14,748 bases of DNA from UBA2272 sp034368805. GTDB lineage: Bacteria > Actinomycetota > Coriobacteriia > Anaerosomatales > Anaerosomataceae. Of the stretch, positions 7,418 to 13,599 are shown piece after piece (position 1 is the first letter of the stretch; each line of letters starts with the position of its first letter). The stretch lies in the NCBI GenBank assembly GCA_034368805.1, contig JAXMLJ010000136.1, positions 1 to 14,748 on the forward strand, in the 5' to 3' direction. The translations under genes and the position numbers were made by a program. The notes under the pieces are model-generated. The model searched no databases and was not told where the DNA came from. It worked only from the letters and a program-made list of their open reading frames with translations.

Positions 7418-8350
7418 ATGAGGCACATGAGAAGGTTCCTAGGAGAGGGTGGAGGCGGACGACTGCGCATGCTGCTGGTGCTGTCCATCGTTCTGGCACT
7501 CGCAACTGCGGTGGGCTGCACCGAAACTGCAGTGGAAGAACCGGACGAGGGCGCCCCGCCTCCGGTCGTTGAGGAAGAGGAGACCACGCTCGATCGCATC
7601 AAGAGCGACAGCGTGGTGCGCGTGGGCTTCGCCAACGAGGCGCCATACGCGTACTCCACCCCCGACGGCAAGCTCGCAGGCTTCATGCCTGCGACGATGG
7701 AGTACATCTTCAGCCAGATCGGTGACATCAGACTCGAAGGCGTGCTCACCGAGTTCAGCGGCCTGATCCCGGGTCTGCAGGCAGGCCGCTTCGACTGCGT
7801 CGGCGCCGGTCTCTACATCAATGCCGAGCGCGCGGAGCAGGCCATCCCGGCTAATCCGCAATACACCGCTGCCGAGGGCATGGCGGTTCTCGCCGGCAAC
7901 CCCAAAGGCATCACCAGCTACGCGGATCTTCTTAAGGACGGCGTGAAGTTCGGTACGGTCTCTGGCTCGATAAACCTGCAGTACGCAACTGACGCCGGCG
8001 TGGCCGAGGGCGACGTCGTGCTGTTCCCGGACGTGCCTTCAGCCCTTGCGGGTCTTGAGGCGGGCCGAGTGGATGCCATCGGCATGAGCGTGATCTCGTT
8101 GCGTGATGCGATGACGAAGTCGGGCACCACCAAGATCGAGGTCGCCGACCCGTTCACCGCCCCCGAGGGCGCGAACGCCTACGGCGCCGTGTACTTTGCG
8201 CTGGGCGATGAGGAACTGGCAGAACTGTACAATGCGGAACTCGCGAAGGCTGTCGAGTCCGGCAAGATCCTGGAGATCCTTGAGGCCCAGGGATTTGGCA
8301 AGGAGATGCTGCCGCCCGAGGGAGTGACTTCACAAGATCTGATCAAGTAA
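7418..8350 (+). CDS. ABC transporter substrate-binding lipoprotein, polar amino acid / EhuB-like
   Basis: The 310-residue product is a family 3 solute-binding protein (SBP_bac_3). A lipoprotein signal ends in TAVGC with the lipidated Cys34, then an acidic, proline-containing linker, then the binding domain from about 57. FANEAPYAY, VLTEFSGLIPGLQAGRFD and LFPDVPSALAGLEAGRVDAI closely recall EhuB, the ectoine/hydroxyectoine receptor, so the ligand is probably a polar zwitterion with an alpha-amino-acid-like head. ATG 7418 is favoured because GGAG lies 7 bases upstream; ATG 7415 and 7427 are close alternatives. It is followed by two permease genes and an ATPase gene, forming a complete importer. 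No ectoine-degradation genes (eutD, eutE or similar) are present, so ectoine is not the best guess; the downstream KDG kinase and aldolase point to a polyhydroxylated amino acid. Confidence 0.9.
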   Translation: MRHMRRFLGEGGGGRLRMLLVLSIVLALATAVGCTETAVEEPDEGAPPPVVEEEETTLDRIKSDSVVRVGFANEAPYAYSTPDGKLAGFMPATMEYIFSQIGDIRLEGVLTEFSGLIPGLQAGRFDCVGAGLYINAERAEQAIPANPQYTAAEGMAVLAGNPKGITSYADLLKDGVKFGTVSGSINLQYATDAGVAEGDVVLFPDVPSALAGLEAGRVDAIGMSVISLRDAMTKSGTTKIEVADPFTAPEGANAYGAVYFALGDEELAELYNAELAKAVESGKILEILEAQGFGKEMLPPEGVTSQDLIK

Positions 8351-8370
8351 CACCGGCCCGTCTGTGCACT

Positions 8371-8412
8371 GATGCCGCCGTCTCGCGCACAAGACGGCGG
8401 GGCGGTGGCATC
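8371..8412 (+). other. Stable hairpin between binding-protein and permease genes
   Basis: Inverted arms CCGCCGTC (8375-8382) and GACGGCGG (8393-8400) enclose a 10-base loop. An outer pairing GATG (8371-8374) with CATC (8409-8412) can close around it with a bulge. There is no T-tract. Hairpins at this place in ABC operons commonly protect the binding-protein mRNA or reduce read-through, giving more receptor than permease. That role is inferred from position. Confidence 0.5.
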
Positions 8413-8437
8413 ACACCGATGACGAAGGACCGCGCCC

Positions 8438-9082
8438 GTGACGCAGTGGATACCACGTCTGCTCGACGGTCTGGCCATGACGGCACAGGCCACGATTGCG
8501 AGCTTTGCACTCGCGGTCCTGGTTTCCTTCGTGGTGGGACTTGGATCACGCATGCGGACACTGAGGCCGTTCTTCCGCATCTACGTCGAGGTCTTCAGGG
8601 GTACTTCCGCGCTCGTTCAGATCTTCTACTTCTTCTACGTTCTGCCACTTGTCGGCGTGCAGCTGTCGCCACTCGTTGCGGGCGTCAGCGCCCTTGGTCT
8701 CAACTTCGGAGCGTACGGCTCTGAGATCGTGCGCGGCGCGATGGAGGCGGTGCCCCGCGGCCAGTACGAGGCGTCCGTTGCGCTAAGCATGCCGCGCTGG
8801 CTCGCGATTCGTCGGGTCATCCTGCCACAGGCGGTGCGCACGATGATTCCGCCGTTCGGCAACATCCTCGTGGATCTCATGAAGACCACGGCGCTCCTGT
8901 CGATGATCTCGGTGGGCGACCTTGCGTTCGTCGGTAAGCAGGTCTTGCAGTCGGAAGGCAGCGCTGTGATGGCGTACCTGCCGGTCATGGTGCTGTACTT
9001 CGCGTTCGCCGTTCTGTTAGGTCGCGGTACCCACCGCATCGAGCAGCTCGTCGGCCGCGGGTGGAGCGAGGCGACGACGTGA
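8438..9082 (+). CDS. Amino-acid ABC transporter permease (HisM/EhuC-like)
   Basis: This 214-residue integral membrane protein of the polar-amino-acid permease family has hydrophobic segments at about 12-36, 57-95 and 178-196. The EAA loop that docks on the ATPase is clear at about 111-136 (EASVALSMPRW through RRVILPQAVR). The motif FRGTSALVQIFYFFYVLP at about 53-70 is characteristic of the HisMQ/GlnP type. It starts at GTG 8438 with GAAGGA 8 bases upstream. The gene overlaps the next permease gene by 4 bases, indicating translational coupling; the two probably form the heterodimeric channel, as EhuC and EhuD do. Confidence 0.92.
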   Translation: MTQWIPRLLDGLAMTAQATIASFALAVLVSFVVGLGSRMRTLRPFFRIYVEVFRGTSALVQIFYFFYVLPLVGVQLSPLVAGVSALGLNFGAYGSEIVRGAMEAVPRGQYEASVALSMPRWLAIRRVILPQAVRTMIPPFGNILVDLMKTTALLSMISVGDLAFVGKQVLQSEGSAVMAYLPVMVLYFAFAVLLGRGTHRIEQLVGRGWSEATT

Positions 9083-9735
9083 GGGTCGACTACGAATACG
9101 CGCTTCGCGTCCTGCCCGTGCTGTTGCGGGGAGCGGTGACGACGTTCCAGGCCACCATCGGCGGGATGGCGCTCGCGCTTGTGCTCGGGCTCGTGTTCGT
9201 CGTGCTGCTCCGCTCCAAGAACGTGCTGATCTCGTATCCCACGCGGGCCGTCCTCGAGTTCGTACGCGGCACGCCGCTGCTCATCCAGCTGTTCTTCCTC
9301 TTCTACGTCCTACCCGAGTGGGGAATCAGGCTGGAGGCGCTCGGCACGGGTATCTTCGCCCTCGGCTTGCACTACAGCACCTACATCGCCGAGGTGTACC
9401 GCGCCGGCATCGAGTCCGTTCCGCGCGGGCAGTGGGAGGCTTCGACGGCACTGAGCTTCAGCAAGCTCGACACGTGGCGGCGCATCGTACTGCCCCAGGC
9501 GGTCATCACCGTGCTGCCTATGCTCGGCAACTACCTCGTGGCGATGTTCAAGGAGACACCGCTTCTGGCAACGATCACGGTGATCGAGATGCTCGGCGCG
9601 GGCTTGAGTGCGGCTGCTTCGAGCTACCGGTACTTTGAGGTGTTCACCCTGATCGGCCTCATCTTCCTTGCGATGAGTCTGCCTGCGGGCGCACTCGTCC
9701 GGAAGTTCGAGGCAATCAACAAGCGGTACGCGTAA
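9079..9735 (+). CDS. Amino-acid ABC transporter permease, second subunit (EhuD-like)
   Basis: The 218-residue membrane protein is homologous to its upstream neighbour. It has FVRGTPLLIQLFFLFYVLP at about 61-79 and an EAA loop at about 120-145 (EASTALSF through RRIVLPQAV). The start is GTG 9079: GAGG sits 7 bases upstream and the codon overlaps the TGA of the previous gene in a GTGA arrangement. An upstream in-frame GTG at 9061 would add six charged residues and lacks this spacing. It should pair with the first permease to form the transmembrane pore, and the ATPase gene follows 9 bases downstream. Confidence 0.92.
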   Translation: MRVDYEYALRVLPVLLRGAVTTFQATIGGMALALVLGLVFVVLLRSKNVLISYPTRAVLEFVRGTPLLIQLFFLFYVLPEWGIRLEALGTGIFALGLHYSTYIAEVYRAGIESVPRGQWEASTALSFSKLDTWRRIVLPQAVITVLPMLGNYLVAMFKETPLLATITVIEMLGAGLSAAASSYRYFEVFTLIGLIFLAMSLPAGALVRKFEAINKRYA

Positions 9736-9744
9736 AGGAGCACG

Positions 9745-10530
9745 ATGAACGATCACCGAGACGTCCCGGCCATCAGGTTCACCCGCTGCAGCAAGGCCTT
9801 TGGCGAGACGGTCGTGCTCGACGACTTCTCGTGGGATGTGCCGGTGGGGCGACGCGTGGCGATTCTCGGACCGTCGGGCTCGGGCAAGACGACGCTCCTG
9901 CGGCTCGTGATGACGATCGAGCAACTCGACGCGGGCACTATCGACGTGTTCGGCCGCCCGATCGCAGCCGGTCGCGACGCACCTGCTGCCGAGCGTCTCT
10001 CCGAGCGTCAAGTCCGCGAGGTTCGTCGCGACGTGGGCATGGTGTTCCAGCAGTTCAACCTGTTCCCGCACATGACGGCCCTCGAGAACGTCATCGAGGC
10101 GCCGGTGCGCGTGCTCGGCAAGCACAAGAGCGAGGCCGCCGAGCACGGACGGCAGATTCTAAGGCAGGTGGGACTGCAGGGTAAAGAGGACGCGCACCCG
10201 CGGAAGTTGTCCGGGGGCCAGCAGCAGAGAGTGGCGATCGCGCGCGCACTCGCGATGGAGCCGAGGATCATGCTGTTCGACGAAGTGACGTCGGCGCTCG
10301 ACCCTGAACTCGTGGGAGAGGTGCTCGAGGTCATCCGTGACCTGGCCGAGCACTCGAGCATGACGATGCTGCTCGTGACCCACGAGATCGGTTTTGCGCG
10401 CGACGTATCCGATGAGGTGCTGTTCATGGAACACGGTCGCGTGGTGGAAAGCGGGCCTCCCGAGGACGTTCTCGGCAATCCCGCCGAGGAGCGCACGCGC
10501 TCCTTCCTCCGCGCCGTGGGGCCCCACTAA
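9745..10530 (+). CDS. Amino-acid ABC transporter ATPase (GlnQ/HisP/EhuA-like)
   Basis: The 261-residue cytoplasmic ATPase has all the nucleotide-binding motifs: Walker A GPSGSGKT at 42-49, Q-loop Gln102 in VFQQFNLFPHMT, signature LSGGQQQR at 155-162, Walker B IMLFDE at 175-180 with catalytic Glu180, D-loop SALD, and switch His213. FNLFPHMTALENV is the typical PAAT-subfamily sequence, which matches the two amino-acid-type permeases. It powers import by ATP hydrolysis. The start at ATG 9745 has AAGGAG 4 bases upstream and follows the second permease after 9 bases, completing the transporter set. Confidence 0.95.
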   Translation: MNDHRDVPAIRFTRCSKAFGETVVLDDFSWDVPVGRRVAILGPSGSGKTTLLRLVMTIEQLDAGTIDVFGRPIAAGRDAPAAERLSERQVREVRRDVGMVFQQFNLFPHMTALENVIEAPVRVLGKHKSEAAEHGRQILRQVGLQGKEDAHPRKLSGGQQQRVAIARALAMEPRIMLFDEVTSALDPELVGEVLEVIRDLAEHSSMTMLLVTHEIGFARDVSDEVLFMEHGRVVESGPPEDVLGNPAEERTRSFLRAVGPH

Positions 10531-10589
10531 CGCCGCATGTGGGAGCTGTCCTGCCCACGCGAGATGGCCGAACGAAAGGGATGAGGCAG

Positions 10590-11684
10590 ATGGAACTCAC
10601 GATCCGCCCGGCTGACGGCTGCCTGTGGGACTGTGTGAGTCTCGGTGAGGTCATGATCCGCTTCGACCCCGGTGAGGGTAAGGTCCGCACCGCGCGGTCG
10701 CTTCGCGTCTGGGAGGGCGGAGGCGAGTACAACGTAGCCCGGGGATTGCGCCGCTGCTTCTTGTTGCGCACGGCGGTGGTGACCGCCGCTGTGGACAACG
10801 AGATTGGTCGGCTCCTCGAGGATCTCATGCTGCAGGGCGGGGTGGATCTCAGGCACGTGCGGTGGGTCGACTTCGACGGCGTTGGCCGCTTGGCGCGCAA
10901 TGCGCTCAACTTCACCGAGCGAGGCTTTGGCGTGCGCGGTGCGACGTCGTGCAGCGATCGGGGACACAGCGCTGCCTCGCAACTCAGGCCCGGACAGGTG
11001 GATTGGGAGCACATCTTCGCCACCGAGGGTGCCCGCTGGTTCCACACTGGTGGCATCTTTGCCGCACTCGGCCCTCAGACGCCGGACGTGGTTGTGGAAG
11101 CGATGACGGCCGCACGTGCCGCCGGCGTAGTGGTCTCCTACGATCTCAACTACCGCGCGTCGCTGTGGAAGGACCTCGGCGGGCACGAGCGTGCACGTGA
11201 GGTGAACCGTCGCATCGCCCCGCTCGTGGATGTGATGCTTGGCAACGAGGAGGACTTTTCGGCAGCGCTCGGGTTTGAGATCCCGGGGGCCGACCTGTAC
11301 GCCGAGCTCGATCTGGAGGCCTACGGCCGGATGAGCGCGGGAGTGGCCGCCGCCTACCCCGATCTCAAGTGCGTGGCCACGACGTTGCGTCGCGTGGCCT
11401 CGGCAACCTCAAACGACTGGGGAGCGCTGCTGTACGCCGACGGTCGGCTGTATGAGGCGACGCGCCGCGACGGACTGGAAATCATGGACCGCGTGGGTGG
11501 AGGAGACAGCTTCGCTGCCGGCCTCATCTATGCGCTTCTTCAGGGCATGGATCCCGAACAGGCGGTCGAATACGGCGCCGCGCATGGCGCGCTGGCGATG
11601 ACGACGCCGGGTGACACCTCGATGGTGACGCTTGCCGAGGTCGAGAAGCTGGTGCGGGGAGGTGGCGCTCGTGTCGAACGGTGA
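10590..11684 (+). CDS. kdgK: PfkB-family sugar kinase, probable 2-keto-3-deoxygluconate kinase
   Basis: The 364-residue product belongs to the ribokinase/PfkB family. The substrate-side motif GGGEYNVARGL lies at 43-53, KDG-kinase-like YDLNYRASLW at 184-193, and the ATP/anion-hole motif DRVGGGDSFAAGL at 300-312 with catalytic base Asp306. Phosphorylation of KDG to 2-keto-3-deoxy-6-phosphogluconate fits both the DLNYR..LW motif and the immediately following KDPG aldolase. ATG 10590 is chosen because AAAGGG lies 9 bases upstream; ATG 10581 would have no spacing to it. At 364 residues it is longer than the usual 310-340, with an insert around 110-135 (RGFGVRGATSCSDRGH). It overlaps the aldolase gene by 14 bases. 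Other keto-deoxy sugar acids remain possible substrates. Confidence 0.8.
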   Translation: MELTIRPADGCLWDCVSLGEVMIRFDPGEGKVRTARSLRVWEGGGEYNVARGLRRCFLLRTAVVTAAVDNEIGRLLEDLMLQGGVDLRHVRWVDFDGVGRLARNALNFTERGFGVRGATSCSDRGHSAASQLRPGQVDWEHIFATEGARWFHTGGIFAALGPQTPDVVVEAMTAARAAGVVVSYDLNYRASLWKDLGGHERAREVNRRIAPLVDVMLGNEEDFSAALGFEIPGADLYAELDLEAYGRMSAGVAAAYPDLKCVATTLRRVASATSNDWGALLYADGRLYEATRRDGLEIMDRVGGGDSFAAGLIYALLQGMDPEQAVEYGAAHGALAMTTPGDTSMVTLAEVEKLVRGGGARVER

Positions 11685-12330
11685 TGCAATCGCGGCCGTT
11701 CGGGCCGTCGGCGTTGTGCCCGTGGTGACGCTCCCGGATGCCGCAACGGCCGAGCCGCTGTGCGAGGCGCTTCTCGATGCCGGACTGCCGATCATCGAAG
11801 TCACCTTCCGCTCCGAGGCTGCAGTCGAGGCAATCGGACTCATCGCCTCAAAGTATCCCGAGATGTGTGTGGGCGCCGGAACGGTGACCGACCCGGCCCA
11901 GGTCAGCATGGCCCGAGACGCGTGTGCTGCATTTGCGGTGGCACCGGGACTCAATCCGTCGGTGGTTGCCGCTGCTCACGAGTCAGGACTTCCGTTCTGG
12001 CCGGGGGTATGTACGCCCACGGAGGTCGATCAGGCACTCTCTCTCGGCCTGAAGGTGCTGAAATTCTTCCCCGCCGGAGCACTCGGGGGAGCAAGGACCG
12101 TGAAGGCGGTGCTCGGTCCGTTCCTGCATCTTGGGGTGGAGGTCATCCCTACCGGACAGGTGGACGAGGACTCGGCGGTTACCTACTGGGCGCTCGACGG
12201 AGTGCTTGCGGTCGGGGGCAGCTGGATCGCACCCGAGGCGTTGGTGCTCGCGGGGGACTGGCGGGAAGTGAGCAGGAGGGCGAGGGCTGCGGTCGTACGC
12301 TACCACGCCGTGCACGGTCAGATGCCTTAG
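11671..12330 (+). CDS. eda: KDPG aldolase (2-keto-3-deoxy-6-phosphogluconate aldolase / KHG aldolase family)
   Basis: The 219-residue product is the length of the class I aldolase Eda. It has IIEVTFRSEAA at 41-51 with catalytic Glu43 and Arg47, GAGTV at 68-72, PGVCTPTE at 111-118, LKFFPAGALGG with Schiff-base Lys131, PTGQV at 160-164 and VGGSW at 181-185. It would cleave KDPG to pyruvate and glyceraldehyde 3-phosphate, the last Entner-Doudoroff step. One substitution stands out: the phosphate-binding PTGG of most members reads PTGQ here. GTG 11671 is favoured because GGGGAGG lies 8 bases upstream; the start falls inside the kinase gene, so the two are probably translationally coupled. Some relatives act on KDPGal or 4-hydroxy-2-oxoglutarate. 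Confidence 0.9.
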   Translation: MSNGDAIAAVRAVGVVPVVTLPDAATAEPLCEALLDAGLPIIEVTFRSEAAVEAIGLIASKYPEMCVGAGTVTDPAQVSMARDACAAFAVAPGLNPSVVAAAHESGLPFWPGVCTPTEVDQALSLGLKVLKFFPAGALGGARTVKAVLGPFLHLGVEVIPTGQVDEDSAVTYWALDGVLAVGGSWIAPEALVLAGDWREVSRRARAAVVRYHAVHGQMP

Positions 12331-12384
12331 GCGGTCGGACACGATGACGGTCCGCTCGCCCGAGGTGCCGAACGGAGGGTGTTC

Positions 12385-12843
12385 ATGTCGGCTGAAGCAC
12401 GACTGATCGAACTGGGCATCGTTCTGCCGCCCGCGCCTTCGCCGGTGGCCTCGTACGTGACGATCGCGGAGACCGGCAACGTTGCATACACGGCGGGCCA
12501 CGGCCCCCTACGGGCCGATGGCACCATGATCGTCGGCCGCGTCGGCGAGGATCTTGATGTCGATGAGGCGCGTGAGGCCGCGCGCGTGACGGCGCTGGGG
12601 CTTCTCGCCACGATCAGGCAGCACCTCGGCTCGCTCGACAGGGTGACGAGGGTGGTCAAGATACTTGGAATGGTGAACGCGGTTCCTGACTTCGGGGAGC
12701 ACCCGGCGGTCATCAACGGCTGCTCGGACCTGTTCGTCGAGGTCTTCGGTCCGAGGGGTGTTCACGCACGATCCGCGGTGGGCATGGGGTCATTGCCGGG
12801 ACGGATCCCGGTGGAGATAGAGGTCGTCATCGAGTTCGAATAG
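12385..12843 (+). CDS. RidA (YjgF/YER057c/UK114) family protein, probable enamine/imine deaminase
   Basis: The 152-residue product matches the longer subgroup of the RidA family, with PPAPSPVASYVTIAETGNVAYTAGHGP (in part, 15-41), TIRQHLGSLDRVTRVVKILGMVN at about 76-98, and the end RIPVEIEVVIEF. Arg129 in HARSAVG corresponds to the arginine that binds the carboxylate in active RidA, and Glu146 is near the family glutamate. RidA speeds hydrolysis of the enamine/imine products released by PLP-dependent dehydratases and so prevents damage to other PLP enzymes. It is the last gene of the array whose first gene encodes a PLP enzyme, which suggests that enzyme releases such an intermediate. ATG 12385 has GGAGGG 5 bases upstream. 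Confidence 0.85.
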   Translation: MSAEARLIELGIVLPPAPSPVASYVTIAETGNVAYTAGHGPLRADGTMIVGRVGEDLDVDEAREAARVTALGLLATIRQHLGSLDRVTRVVKILGMVNAVPDFGEHPAVINGCSDLFVEVFGPRGVHARSAVGMGSLPGRIPVEIEVVIEFE

Positions 12844-13208
12844 CGAGCCTCGTCGGACTCCGGCGTCTTCAATGCTACGCTCCACGCATCGAGCCGGTCG
12901 ATCGGTGCCGGAAGGCCCATGCGCAAGACCATGCTCGCCCTCACCGCCGCTGTTCTTAGGTATCAGCGCCCCGACGGTCCGGTCCTTGCGCCACAGGACG
13001 AACGCCCACACCGTGAGCGCGGCCCGCAGGAATCCGCAGACGGTGTATCCAACTCAAGCACGGACCATTGATCGCCGTCCCGGGCGCTCGAGGCTCGTCG
13101 CACCGGCCCTCACGGTGCGCTTGACCTGCTCGGCCGAAGCTACAACCGCGGCTCGAAAAGGGTACCTACTAGCATCTGCACCACCCGCGTCTTCGAGGAG
13201 TGAGCACA
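12844..13208. other. 365-base stretch without a convincing gene
   Basis: No ORF here has both a credible start and a recognisable product. On the plus strand, ATG 12919 begins a short signal-peptide-like run (MRKTMLALTAAVL) that becomes low-complexity and ends after about 50 codons. On the minus strand, a reading around 12940-13030 contains a hydrophobic, tryptophan-bearing run (TVWAFVLWRKD) that could be the remains of a membrane-protein gene, but it lacks a start signal. The end of the stretch carries the GAGGAG ribosome-binding site (13195-13200) of the cupredoxin gene. I see no clear terminator for the preceding operon. Confidence 0.5.
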
Positions 13209-13565
13209 ATGCGGCCAGGCAGACTGACGTTGATCGAACTCGTGACCGTGGTGCTGCTGTCGCTTGTTGTGGCGGCAGGCTGCTCGGCCGGAGGCGACGG
13301 TGCCGGCGAGACTCCCGGCAGCGCCGGCACCACGGTGTCCGAAAGCGGGCTTGCTTTCAGCCCTCCCACACTCGAGGTGAACGCGGGCGACACGGTCACC
13401 TTCGTCAACGAAGACTCGGTGGATCATCAGGTGCTGATCGGCGGCGTCACGCTTGCCCGGCAGACGCCGGGCGAGAGCGTCACGTGGACTGCGGGGTCGG
13501 CAGGCACGATCGACTACATCTGCACGCTCCACCCGTCGATGCGCGGGCGGCTTGTGGTGAAATAG
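13209..13565 (+). CDS. Amicyanin-like cupredoxin lipoprotein
   Basis: This small 118-residue protein has a lipoprotein signal (VVAAGC, lipidated Cys25), a short Gly/Ser/Ala-rich linker and one cupredoxin domain (about 42-118). The type 1 copper ligands are visible: His73 in VDHQV, then Cys105, His108 and Met111 in CTLHPSM. The C-X2-H-X2-M spacing followed by RG is like amicyanin (CTPHPFMRG). It should be a membrane-tethered copper electron carrier on the outer face of the cytoplasmic membrane. ATG 13209 has GAGGAG 8 bases upstream. No copper oxidase or dehydrogenase gene is nearby, so its partner is unknown. A pairing with the multihaem cytochrome encoded 10 kb away would be speculation. Confidence 0.88.
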   Translation: MRPGRLTLIELVTVVLLSLVVAAGCSAGGDGAGETPGSAGTTVSESGLAFSPPTLEVNAGDTVTFVNEDSVDHQVLIGGVTLARQTPGESVTWTAGSAGTIDYICTLHPSMRGRLVVK

Positions 13566-13599
13566 GGCCTAGCGTCCGGCTGACTCGTAGGAGCCCTTC

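Noticed and set aside
8371..8412. Intrinsic terminator after the binding-protein gene
   Set aside because: The stem is strong but no T-tract follows, and the transporter genes downstream need read-through; recorded as a hairpin only.
9310..10146. Minus-strand ORF of 278 codons over the permease and ATPase genes
   Set aside because: It is antisense to genes with complete motifs, and it is His- and Arg-rich without conserved features.
6051..12843. Ectoine/hydroxyectoine catabolic operon
   Set aside because: The receptor is EhuB-like and the PLP enzyme could recall EutB, but no ectoine hydrolase, deacetylase or cyclodeaminase gene is present, while KDG kinase and KDPG aldolase would be unexplained; kept only as an alternative.
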